DNA from: an uncultured Polaribacter sp.
GTDB lineage: Bacteria; Bacteroidota; Bacteroidia; Flavobacteriales; Flavobacteriaceae
Assembly: GCF_947503855.1 (NCBI RefSeq)
Contig: NZ_CANNFF010000003.1
Location: 186,001-250,000 of the forward strand
Reading direction: 5' to 3'
Length of the DNA: 64,000 nt
The translations under genes were made by a program, and so were the position numbers. The first letter of the stretch is position 1. Each line of letters opens with the position of its first letter. Below, one piece after another: positions 54,938 to 63,457 of this stretch. The notes below the pieces were generated by a model, which had not been told where the DNA came from, did not search any database, and saw only the letters and a list, made by a program, of their open reading frames with translations.

Positions 54938-56188
54938 TTAATTTAAAATAAGTTTATCGCTGTTTTCAAAATTTTTATAGCTAGATGTTATTACACGTTC
55001 GTTAGGTTCTAGGCCTTCAAGAATTTCATAATATTGGGGGTTTTGTTTGCCTATTTTTATTTGGCGTTTAGTTGCAAAATTACCAGAAGCATCTACAACG
55101 TAAATCCAATTTCCGCCAGTAGTATTAGAGAATGCTCCTCTGCTAACAAGTATCGCATTTGTAGGTGTACCCAATTCTAATTTTATAAAATAACTTTGCC
55201 CTGTTCTAATATTGTTTGGTTTTTCTTTTATAAAACTTAGGTCTATTTGAAATTCTCCATCTCTTACCTCCGGATATACTTTTTTAGTTTTTAAGGCATA
55301 GGTTTCTCCATCGCGTTCTAAAGATGCAGAAACATGTCGCGTAACTCTATCAATATAATGCTCATCTATATTAGACTGTACTTTAAAATTGGTTAACACG
55401 TGTATCTGCCCTATACGTTGTCCTTGGGAAATACTCTGCCCAATTTCTGCATCTAGCATTCCTAATTGGCCATCTAAAGTAGCCCTAACATTTAAATGTT
55501 CAATTCTTTCATAAACCATGGCTAAGGTTTTTTTCATTCGTATTAAATCGTTGTCTAATTCTTTTATACCTGTAGCACTTAATAATGAATCTTGCTTTGC
55601 TTTAAACTTGATAACATCGTACTGTTTAGACGCCAATTCTTTTTCTTCTTTGGCTCTTATATAATTTTCTTTAGCTATTAATTCTTCTTCAAATAACGAT
55701 TTATTTTGCTCAAAAGACCTGTTTGCTTTTATAACTCTGTATTCTGCCTCAAGCAAACTTTTTTGATTAAAAACACGTTGCGACTCAAAATTTATTTTTG
55801 TTTCTCTTAAATTGTTTTGCTTAATGGCTAGGTTGTTTTCGCTTGCTAAAATTTGCTCATATAACTGCCTGTTTTCTAGCTTTAATATAATATCTCCTTT
55901 TTTTACAATACTGCCTTCTTCTATATATTTTTCAACAATTCTTCCGTTTTCGTAGGCATCAAGATATACTGTAGTAATGGGTTTTACAACGCCATTAATT
56001 GTAATGTAATCATTAAAATTAGAGCGCTTAACCTCTGTTATCGTAATTTCATTTTTTTTAACTTCTGATGATGTACTAGGCGTGCCTAAACTATTGTATA
56101 GAAATATTGCGATTAAAATAATTACAAGTAATCCTATGCCAATATGTTTGGGTTGTAGTGTTCTTTTCTTCTCTATTTTAGTATCCAT
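54938..56188 (-). CDS. HlyD/RND-type periplasmic adaptor protein
   Basis: A 416-residue membrane-fusion protein. It has an N-terminal anchor (about residues 16-32), a lipoyl-like half (about 75-105, YENGRIVEKYIEEGSIVKKGDIILKLE), a long coiled-coil hairpin (about 108-240), the second half of the lipoyl domain and a beta-barrel and membrane-proximal domain to the end. It bridges the inner-membrane ABC pump and the TolC channel. It starts ten bases after the TolC gene ends. Confidence 0.92.
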   Translation of the reverse strand: MDTKIEKKRTLQPKHIGIGLLVIILIAIFLYNSLGTPSTSSEVKKNEITITEVKRSNFNDYITINGVVKPITTVYLDAYENGRIVEKYIEEGSIVKKGDIILKLENRQLYEQILASENNLAIKQNNLRETKINFESQRVFNQKSLLEAEYRVIKANRSFEQNKSLFEEELIAKENYIRAKEEKELASKQYDVIKFKAKQDSLLSATGIKELDNDLIRMKKTLAMVYERIEHLNVRATLDGQLGMLDAEIGQSISQGQRIGQIHVLTNFKVQSNIDEHYIDRVTRHVSASLERDGETYALKTKKVYPEVRDGEFQIDLSFIKEKPNNIRTGQSYFIKLELGTPTNAILVSRGAFSNTTGGNWIYVVDASGNFATKRQIKIGKQNPQYYEILEGLEPNERVITSSYKNFENSDKLILN

Positions 56189-56197
56189 TCTTTGTTA

Positions 56198-57529
56198 TTA
56201 TTTAAAAGGAAAAACAGCAATACCGCAATAAAAATCTATTGCCTTTTTTTGATATTGTAATTGTAAATTAATTCTGGTTCTTTCAATTTTAGCTTGTGCT
56301 AAATTATTTTTGGCAACCTCTAATTCGTAAATCGTAGCCAGCCCTTTGTTAAACTTTTTTTGAGCAAAATTAAAAGCGAGTTCTTTAGATTTTAGGTTAG
56401 ACTCATTCTCCTCTTTCTCCGCTAAAAGCGCAGTGTTTTTTTGAATTGTTTTTTGTATTTCTTTATAAAGTTCTTGCTTCTTTTGCTCTAGAATATTCTT
56501 TTCTTTTAAGATATTTATTTTAGCAATTTTTACACTGGAATGTTTTGACCATTTATTGGTAATCGGAATTCTTAAAGACAAACCAATGGATTTGGCAGCA
56601 TTATTAGACAACTGGTCTAAAAAAGGAGTTATCAATCCATTTTCATCAATACTCGTTTCAAAATAACCTGTTCTATACGCCGCATTTAATGCTAATGATG
56701 GATAAAAATCACTCTTTCTAATAGCCAAGTTTTTTTCTGAAGCATTTACCTGTAATTCTTGTTGTTTAATAGACGGAAGAAATGCAATTGCTTTAGAAAA
56801 AACAGTTTCTAAGGTTAAACTATCAAGAGATTTTAATGCTACTAAATCGGGTTTTAGCTTTATACTCGTGCCATTAAAATTCATGATTTGAATGAGATTT
56901 AAAGTCGCTTCATTTAAGGCATTTTGGGCTTGAGCTATTTCTAATTTATTAGTACCTAATTCAGATTCAATATCGTATAAATTAGATTTCGCTAGCAATC
57001 CTAGTTCTATTTTTGAAGTTACCAACTCGTAGTTTAAATTAGAGATTTCTAATTTTTCTTTTGTGATTTGCAATAAATCTTCTCTAAATTTCACAAGATA
57101 AAAAGCGTTCATCACATCAAAAGAAAGGTTGTATTTTGCTTGCAAAACAGCTTCTAAGCTTGCATGATATAGTAGTTTTTTCTGCGACCTTTGGTGCCAC
57201 TTTTTAAAATTATTAAACAGATTTAAAGACGATGTTACTCCGTAGGTGTTTGATGACGTTGCAGTATTGATAACGTTGTTATTATTTGGGTCTACATACC
57301 TACCAAATCGTCTGTTTAAATTTGATACAGCACTAAAGTCTGGCAAAAAATCTCGTTTAGATTGTTGAAACGATTCCTTATCAATCTCCGAATTGTAAAT
57401 TTTTGTTTTTTGGTCTAAGTTATTTTCACAAGCATAAACAATGCATTCCTCTAAAGTCCATAATTTTTGTGCATTACCATTTAAAGAAAAGGCAATATAG
57501 GTTACAAAAATTAGGAAAGTGTTTTTCAT
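56198..57529 (-). CDS. TolC-family outer-membrane efflux protein
   Basis: A 443-residue TolC/OEP protein with a signal peptide (about 1-20, ending SLNGNAQ). It has two OEP repeats of long helices (about 30-220 and 240-440), with LWTLEECIVYACENNLD at the start, as in relatives from Bacteroidetes. It forms the outer-membrane exit channel of the exporter. It is the first gene of the four-gene operon, downstream of a sigma-54-like promoter and a large inverted repeat. Confidence 0.92.
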   Translation of the reverse strand: MKNTFLIFVTYIAFSLNGNAQKLWTLEECIVYACENNLDQKTKIYNSEIDKESFQQSKRDFLPDFSAVSNLNRRFGRYVDPNNNNVINTATSSNTYGVTSSLNLFNNFKKWHQRSQKKLLYHASLEAVLQAKYNLSFDVMNAFYLVKFREDLLQITKEKLEISNLNYELVTSKIELGLLAKSNLYDIESELGTNKLEIAQAQNALNEATLNLIQIMNFNGTSIKLKPDLVALKSLDSLTLETVFSKAIAFLPSIKQQELQVNASEKNLAIRKSDFYPSLALNAAYRTGYFETSIDENGLITPFLDQLSNNAAKSIGLSLRIPITNKWSKHSSVKIAKINILKEKNILEQKKQELYKEIQKTIQKNTALLAEKEENESNLKSKELAFNFAQKKFNKGLATIYELEVAKNNLAQAKIERTRINLQLQYQKKAIDFYCGIAVFPFK

Positions 57530-57553
57530 TTTTTATTGTTTTGCATTTTATAT

Positions 57554-57569
57554 AACGATATGCGTGCCA
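57554..57569 (-). promoter_or_regulatory. Candidate sigma-54 promoter of the TolC-HlyD-ABC operon
   Basis: On the minus strand, TGGCACG (57563-57569) is a perfect -24 element. It is followed by CATA and TCGTT, a weaker -12 element that has GT instead of GC at the right GG-N10 spacing. The start codon is 25 bases further. The neighbouring sigma-54 activator gene supports it. Confidence 0.6.
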
Positions 57570-57647
57570 AAAAATCAATACACTGAAATTCAATAAACTA
57601 CAAACATCATCAATATCTAATTATCCTTTTTATGTAAAATATTTTTA

Positions 57648-57678
57648 TACAAAGTGTAAAAATATTTTACACTTTGTA
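57648..57678. promoter_or_regulatory. Perfect 14-bp inverted repeat, likely enhancer site of the sigma-54 activator
   Basis: TACAAAGTGTAAAA and TTTTACACTTTGTA are exact reverse complements around ATA. The centre is about 95 bases upstream of the sigma-54-like -24 box of the TolC operon and about 50 bases before the activator gene, the usual distance for an enhancer-type binding site. It would also allow autoregulation. Confidence 0.65.
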
Positions 57679-57714
57679 GTTGAGTATTGTTCTTATTTGT
57701 AGCTTTGGATTATT

Positions 57715-59082
57715 ATGTTGCAATCTGGAAAAATACTTATCGTAGACGACAATAAAGGGGTGCTAAGCGCCTTAGAATTGTTGTTGCAAGATGTTTACAA
57801 AACTGTAACTACGCTTCAAAACCCAAACGGAATATCTTCGGTTACCGATTTAAAAAGCTACGATGTTATTCTTTTGGATATGAATTTTTCATCCAGAATA
57901 AATACAGGAAATGAAGGTTTTTATTGGCTACGAAAATTAAAAAAAATAGCACCCGATGCTTCTGTAATAATGATGACTGCTTTTGGTGATGTAGAATTAG
58001 CTGTAAATACCTTAAAAGAAGGAGCTATAGATTTTGTATTAAAACCATGGGATAACGAAAAGATTTTAGCCACCATTCATGCAGCCTTTCAATTAGGAAA
58101 ATCTAAGAAAGAAGTAAGTTTACTAAAACAAAGCGAAAAAAAATTAAAGCACCTTATCAACGAAACAGAGCAGCAAATTATCGGAACTTCTTCAGCGATA
58201 AATGCAGTTTTAAAAATTACTGAAAAAGTTGCAAAAACCTCTGCAAATGTTTTAATAACTGGCGAAAATGGTACTGGTAAAGAGTTAATTGCACGAGCCA
58301 TTCACAACCAATCTGCGCAACATCAAGAAATTTTAGTAAATGTAGATGTAAGTGCCATACCCGAAAGCCTTTTTGAAAGTGAACTTTTTGGACATGTAAA
58401 AGGCGCTTTTACCGATGCTAAAAATGATAGAGCAGGTAAGTTTGAAGTTGCTCATAATGGTACGCTTTTTTTAGATGAAATAGGTAATTTGCCATTACAG
58501 TTACAGTCTAAATTATTAAAAGTGATTCAACAAAAAGAAATCGTTCGCATTGGGTCTAACAAAGTTATTCCTGTAAATGTTAGATTGGTTTGCGCTACCA
58601 ATTGCGATTTGAATAAAATGGTTGATGAAGGACTTTTTAGAGAAGATTTGTTGTACCGAATAAATACTATACATATTGAAGTACCCGCACTTAGAGAACG
58701 TGGCAATGATATTATAGAATTGGCAGAATTTTTCTTAAATAAATATGCAAATAAATATGATAAAAAAGGATTAAAATTGAGTAGTGCCATCAAGAAAAAA
58801 CTACTTAAATATACTTGGCCTGGAAATATTAGAGAGCTACAACATACTATGGAACGTTGTGTTATTTTAAGTGAGAATAACCTATTAACGGTAAATGATT
58901 TTATGTTTAATCAGCGGCAAACAAAAGCATTAAACACGGCAGACATAACCATTGACGAAATGGAAAAAAATATGATTATTACTGCGCTAAAAAAATACGA
59001 TGGTAATTATAGTACTGCTGCAGAACAGTTAGGTATCACTCGTCAAACCTTATACAATAAAACAAAGCGTTATAAAATTTAA
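57715..59082 (+). CDS. Sigma-54-dependent response regulator (NtrC family)
   Basis: A 455-residue regulator. The receiver domain (about 1-125) has ILIVDDNKG, the phosphorylated Asp in VILLDMNF (about 55) and the Lys of FVLKPWD. The AAA+ domain (about 150-375) has Walker A ITGENGTGKELIARA, the sigma-54 contact loop ELFGHVKGAFTDA (the last residues GAFTDA replace the usual GAFTGA) and DEIGNLPLQLQSKLL. The C-terminal Fis helix-turn-helix reads DGNYSTAAEQLGITRQTLYNK. It is divergent from the TolC operon and 9 bases before its kinase, so it probably drives the efflux operon. Confidence 0.93.
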   Translation: MLQSGKILIVDDNKGVLSALELLLQDVYKTVTTLQNPNGISSVTDLKSYDVILLDMNFSSRINTGNEGFYWLRKLKKIAPDASVIMMTAFGDVELAVNTLKEGAIDFVLKPWDNEKILATIHAAFQLGKSKKEVSLLKQSEKKLKHLINETEQQIIGTSSAINAVLKITEKVAKTSANVLITGENGTGKELIARAIHNQSAQHQEILVNVDVSAIPESLFESELFGHVKGAFTDAKNDRAGKFEVAHNGTLFLDEIGNLPLQLQSKLLKVIQQKEIVRIGSNKVIPVNVRLVCATNCDLNKMVDEGLFREDLLYRINTIHIEVPALRERGNDIIELAEFFLNKYANKYDKKGLKLSSAIKKKLLKYTWPGNIRELQHTMERCVILSENNLLTVNDFMFNQRQTKALNTADITIDEMEKNMIITALKKYDGNYSTAAEQLGITRQTLYNKTKRYKI

Positions 59083-59091
59083 TATTCTAAA

Positions 59092-60441
59092 ATGCTATCT
59101 AAAAATTTATATCTAAAAATAATTTTAAGAGTACTATTGCTAGTATTGGTATGTGCTAGCGTAGTATTTTTTATTTTAAATGATATAAAAGGCGTTGCTG
59201 TATTATTAGGAGTCGTATTAATTTTACAAATAATTTCACTTGTCAATTTTCTAAACAGCACCAACCGTAAACTCATGTTTTTCTTTAATGCTATAGAAAA
59301 CTCAGATTCCACTATTAGCTTTTCAGAAAACACAAATAACTCGGTAACAAATCAATTAAATGCGCATTTAAATAGAGTTAATAGAATTATTCAAGATGAA
59401 AAATTACATACCCAAGCCCAAGAGCAATACTACCAAACTTTATTAGCATACACCAATGTTGGCTTATTATCTATTAATGCCAAAGGGCATATTTTATTTG
59501 CCAACAAAAGTGCAAAAAAATTGTTGAATTGCGATGTGCTTACACATATTCAACAGCTTAAAAAAATAGATAACAGCGTCTATAATTTAGTTAGCAAACT
59601 ACAACCTTTTAAGCAACAGGTAATTTCTATAACGAACGAACGTGCAACAGTTGAATTAAAAATTGAATCTAAACCTATAGAAGTTAACAATGTGTCTCTT
59701 TTATTAGTTAGTATTCAAAATATTTATAGCGAATTAGACACTAAACAAGTCGATTCTTGGATGGGATTAATAAAGGTAATGAGCCATGAAATCATGAATG
59801 CTTTGGCACCAATAACTTCTATTTCAGATAGTTTATCTAAAGTCATTAAAACTGATAATGGTAAAATTCAATTGGACCAATTAAAAGAAAGTGATTTAGA
59901 AAAAGTAAAAAAAGGATTGGCCGTAATACAAGAACAAAGTTTAGGTTTAACCGATTTTGTTACAGGGTATCGTTCTTTAACAAAAATTCCTAAACCCGAT
60001 AAAACACTTATAAAAGTGCCTGCATTATTCGAAAAAATAATCACGTTAGTAAGTAACGAAAAGGCACATAAAAACATATCTCTCGAAACTCAAATTACAC
60101 CAACTAATTTAGAGCTTTTTGCAGACGAAAATCAGATTATGCAGGTACTTGTTAATTTGATTAAGAATTCGATAGATGCTTTAATTCATCATGCTAACGG
60201 AGTAATTAAACTACAAGCTATAAAAACAACTTCTGGAAATATAGAAATACAAGTTATAGATAACGGAACTGGAATATCAGAAAACAATCTTAAGCAAATT
60301 TTTATTCCGTTTTTTACAACCAAAGAAAAAGGTACAGGAATTGGTTTAAGTCTTTCTAAACATATAATGAAATTGCATCAAGGGCACTTAATGGTAAAAT
60401 CTACACCTGATGTGGAAACTGTTTTTACATTGCTGTTTTAA
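59092..60441 (+). CDS. Sensor histidine kinase paired with the sigma-54 regulator
   Basis: A 449-residue NtrY-like kinase. It has two N-terminal membrane helices (about residues 9-28 and 32-50) with almost no periplasmic loop, a PAS-like domain (about 115-210, LLAYTNVGLLSINAKGHILFANKSA), the phospho-His in VMSHEIMNALAPI (about 230), and the ATPase domain (about 315-449) with NLIKNSIDAL, DNGTGIS and GTGIGLSLSKHI. It probably senses a membrane or cytoplasmic signal. It follows the regulator gene closely and is cotranscribed with it. Confidence 0.92.
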   Translation: MLSKNLYLKIILRVLLLVLVCASVVFFILNDIKGVAVLLGVVLILQIISLVNFLNSTNRKLMFFFNAIENSDSTISFSENTNNSVTNQLNAHLNRVNRIIQDEKLHTQAQEQYYQTLLAYTNVGLLSINAKGHILFANKSAKKLLNCDVLTHIQQLKKIDNSVYNLVSKLQPFKQQVISITNERATVELKIESKPIEVNNVSLLLVSIQNIYSELDTKQVDSWMGLIKVMSHEIMNALAPITSISDSLSKVIKTDNGKIQLDQLKESDLEKVKKGLAVIQEQSLGLTDFVTGYRSLTKIPKPDKTLIKVPALFEKIITLVSNEKAHKNISLETQITPTNLELFADENQIMQVLVNLIKNSIDALIHHANGVIKLQAIKTTSGNIEIQVIDNGTGISENNLKQIFIPFFTTKEKGTGIGLSLSKHIMKLHQGHLMVKSTPDVETVFTLLF

Positions 60442-60499
60442 GAAGAAACCTATTAAATTTTAAAAAATTATAATAGGCTTCCTCTCTATAAAATGAATA

Positions 60500-62263
60500 T
60501 TAATTCAATACAATTTTATGCATTGATGTGCCTCTATTTCCTTCTATTTTTAAAATATAGATACCTGCTTTATGATTATTTAATCGAATTTCTTTAGTTG
60601 ACAATACACTTCCTTTTTGGATTTCTGCACCATTAATTGAATAAATTTTATATTGCATTTCTTCTCCATGGCTTAAATTTATATTGAAGACACCTCTATT
60701 AGGATTTGGATATATATTTACCACATCTTCTTTTATTTTTTTGGATGCAGATAATGTTGCGTTACTTAATTCTATAATATTTATTGAAAATTTAGGTAAC
60801 GTAATTCCTTCAGTTCCTTGGCTAATTAGAGTTAATGGATCTACATCAATCCCCATAACTCTCTCTTCATCCATTTTAGTAAAGGTAATAGCTTTATGAA
60901 CTTTAGTATCTGTATAAGCTACACCATCTATATTTACATTAAATGGCACATCTTGATTACTAAGGTTTACAACAAAAATGGAAGTTTTACCATCTTTTGT
61001 TACAACTCTTGCGTTAACAGCTTTTACACCATCAACAAGGTTAGATACTTCTACGTTACTTTCAATTAAAGTGGTATTTTCTAAAGCCAAACGTATAATT
61101 TCATAAGCAGAGCCAAACAATGTTTTTTCTAATGGATACTTTATTCTTGGACGCTCTACTCCACTATTAGAAATATAGGTTTCCCAAACAAAATGCGAGT
61201 TCAATTTTCCGTTAACACTAAACCAGTTGGCACGTTCAAAAACATCTTGGTTTTGACTCATAAAAATATAGCAATCTGCCATTCCTAAAACAGAAACTGC
61301 ATTTGGTCCACCAGATTTTACACCCCACTCAGTTAACCAAATAGGTTTATTAGGTGCTACTTTGTGCGCATAATCATAAATAGAATTTCCTAAATATTTT
61401 CTGGCAGTAAGTGCTGTACCGAAAGCTTCATCACTATTATTCACGTCATCAGGATCTGAACCCACATAGGTGTGTACAGTAACCGCATCAAAATAACTAA
61501 GATCTTGGGTTACATCTCTATTCCAATTAGGGTTTGCCCAACTGTCTCTTCTCAATAATGGTATAGAAACTCTTATATTTGGGTCTTTGGTTTTTAGTGC
61601 TGCAGACATCGATTTTGCTCTAGCGATATAATCTTCGGCATTAGGTATGATTGAGCTACGTTGACCAGGATAAAAGTTTTCATTCCCCAATTCTATAACT
61701 TTTACTTCAAAACCTCTAGAAATCAAATTATTGTATCTTGCTATAGTTTCTGGACTTCCATTATTGAAATCAGTACCATCTGCACTCATATTAAAAGTCC
61801 ACATCATATCAAACCCCTTACCTGTTGTTGATTTCCTAGTGGCATTTAAACTTGTTAATCCGTCAATACCAACTTTGATATTATTGCTATCAAATATTTT
61901 TATATTTGCTAACAGGTCAGGTGATTTTGTTTTAATAGTCTTATTTACGCCTTGTTCATATTGAAAACTTTCCGCTCCAAAAAGCCTGGTTACATCTCTT
62001 CTCCAGTCATACCAATTAGCCCATAACCCATGTGGAAACCTTATCGTTATTGGTTTTAATTTATTAATTAAATCTTTTTCTTTTGTGGTTGAAAAATGAT
62101 GTGTATTTGTACCTAATAATAAATTATTAAACGCTTCTTGTGATGAAGAATTAATATTAATAGTTGCCTTCATGTTAGATGGCAAGCTAAAAGGGTAATC
62201 TTGAGCTGATACAACTATTGATATTAGCATCAGAAAACAAACAACAAAAAACTTATTTAACAT
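60500..62263 (-). CDS. T9SS-exported glycoside-hydrolase-like protein (clan GH-A type)
   Basis: A 587-residue secreted protein: signal peptide (about 1-20, ending VVSAQ), a TIM-barrel domain (about 30-400), an all-beta domain (about 400-500) and a T9SS sorting domain (about 515-587, NIYPNPNRGVFNI and KAGIYILKIEG). The pair KVIELGNENFYPG (about 190) and PIWLTEWGVKSG (about 310) places Glu residues where clan GH-A enzymes have the acid/base and nucleophile. The beta-domain arrangement recalls arabinofuranosidase-like or agarase-like enzymes. The specificity cannot be assigned. It has its own promoter with the shared operator-like element. Confidence 0.75.
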   Translation of the reverse strand: MLNKFFVVCFLMLISIVVSAQDYPFSLPSNMKATININSSSQEAFNNLLLGTNTHHFSTTKEKDLINKLKPITIRFPHGLWANWYDWRRDVTRLFGAESFQYEQGVNKTIKTKSPDLLANIKIFDSNNIKVGIDGLTSLNATRKSTTGKGFDMMWTFNMSADGTDFNNGSPETIARYNNLISRGFEVKVIELGNENFYPGQRSSIIPNAEDYIARAKSMSAALKTKDPNIRVSIPLLRRDSWANPNWNRDVTQDLSYFDAVTVHTYVGSDPDDVNNSDEAFGTALTARKYLGNSIYDYAHKVAPNKPIWLTEWGVKSGGPNAVSVLGMADCYIFMSQNQDVFERANWFSVNGKLNSHFVWETYISNSGVERPRIKYPLEKTLFGSAYEIIRLALENTTLIESNVEVSNLVDGVKAVNARVVTKDGKTSIFVVNLSNQDVPFNVNIDGVAYTDTKVHKAITFTKMDEERVMGIDVDPLTLISQGTEGITLPKFSINIIELSNATLSASKKIKEDVVNIYPNPNRGVFNINLSHGEEMQYKIYSINGAEIQKGSVLSTKEIRLNNHKAGIYILKIEGNRGTSMHKIVLN

Positions 62264-62283
62264 AATTATGACTTTGGATTATT

Positions 62284-62328
62284 CAAAGATAGTGTATACC
62301 TTTTCTAAAGTAATCCTGTAATGACCTG
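62284..62328 (-). promoter_or_regulatory. Putative activator site and promoter of the T9SS glycoside-hydrolase-like gene (site F)
   Basis: On the minus strand, CAGGTCATT-ACAGGATTAC shows two CAGG half-sites 11 bp apart; ACAGGA is at 62314-62319. Exactly 22 bases further is TATCTTTG (62284-62291), a full match to TAnnTTTG. The start codon follows about 20 bases later. Confidence 0.65.
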
Positions 62329-62339
62329 AATACAAAAAC

Positions 62340-63443
62340 TTAAACTCTTTCTAACTTTATAGGGTAAGTCTTATTTGCATTCCATTGGCATACATATAAG
62401 TTTTCATCGTTATCAATACACACATCATGACAATGGCGAAAAATAGGTTGTTCTTGTACCATGCGCTGTAGTTTTCCTTTTTTATACTTTGGTTTTGTAC
62501 CACCAGGGTTGGAAACTACTTTACCTTTGTCATCCAAAATAGTTACGAATCCTGAACCTGGACTAGTTTTAGTTGGGTGTGTTTTCAATCGTCTTGAAGC
62601 ATCATAGTCGATTTCTGAAGACCAACATACACCCGAATATAAGTTATCATTATGAATAACAGGACGACAAACAAAGGCTCCTGGTAAGTCTATTTGCTCT
62701 ATATACACGCCATCTAATGTAAAACGCTTAAAACAATTACTAGCTCTAGAGGTTATTAGCAATGTTGGCTCTCCTTTTCCTCTGTAATCTATACAAACAC
62801 CATGTGCTGTTTGAAATTGATTTTGCCCTGTGCCATTTCCTTCTCCAATTTTTCTAATAAACTCTCCGTCTTTTGTAAATTGAAGTATGTACTGCGACCC
62901 ATAACCATCGGCTATGTATATATCTCCATTAGGTCCAATGGCACTTTCAGTAGGTTTAAATTTATCCTTTTTATCGTATGCTCCATATAAGGATGGATGC
63001 CCTATTATCATTAATTCTTTACCATCAGTTGTGGTTTTAATAAGTTCACCTCCTTTAGTATCTGCAATAAACAAAAAATCATCAGAGCCATCATTCCATA
63101 AAGATAATCCATGACCTCCTTTGTAACGCACTCCCCAAGCATCTAACAATTTACCGGATTTATCATAGATTAAAACATTATTATGCGTGTCATCACCCAC
63201 CATTATAAGTCTGCCTTGAGAATCCATTACCATTTCATGACAATTCTTTACAGGGGTAATAGCCCTATCTAAATCTCCCCAAGATTTATGCACTTTATAC
63301 TTAAAATCGCCATGACCAATAATATCATCATACATCTCTGGTTTAGATTTTAATATGTTAAAATGAGGCACAACTGCCAAACCTAAACTTGCTTTTGCTG
63401 TTGTATTTATAAACGTTCTACGATTCATATTAGACTTTGTCAT
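62340..63443 (-). CDS. NHL-repeat six-bladed beta-propeller protein with twin-arginine-like signal
   Basis: A 367-residue protein. The export signal includes NRRTFINTTAKASLGLAVVPHF (about residues 6-28), a Tat-type pattern; an internal ATG at 63428 is an equally good start. The rest is a beta-propeller with repeats such as DSQGRLIMVGDD, GPNGDIYIADGYGSQYILQF, DYRGKGEPTLLITSRAS and the last blade DENLYVCQWNANKTYP. Similar propellers occur in peptidylglycine lyase-like and sugar-binding proteins, but no catalytic residues can be pointed out. It follows the DUF1501 gene by 14 bases and shares its operon. Confidence 0.82.
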   Translation of the reverse strand: MTKSNMNRRTFINTTAKASLGLAVVPHFNILKSKPEMYDDIIGHGDFKYKVHKSWGDLDRAITPVKNCHEMVMDSQGRLIMVGDDTHNNVLIYDKSGKLLDAWGVRYKGGHGLSLWNDGSDDFLFIADTKGGELIKTTTDGKELMIIGHPSLYGAYDKKDKFKPTESAIGPNGDIYIADGYGSQYILQFTKDGEFIRKIGEGNGTGQNQFQTAHGVCIDYRGKGEPTLLITSRASNCFKRFTLDGVYIEQIDLPGAFVCRPVIHNDNLYSGVCWSSEIDYDASRRLKTHPTKTSPGSGFVTILDDKGKVVSNPGGTKPKYKKGKLQRMVQEQPIFRHCHDVCIDNDENLYVCQWNANKTYPIKLERV

Positions 63444-63457
63444 AACGAAATTAAATT

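Noticed and set aside
57541..57660. A copy of the CAGGA-type element ahead of the TolC operon
   Set aside because: I looked on both strands and found no ACAGGA-like pair at the fixed spacing; the operon appears to use sigma-54 control instead.
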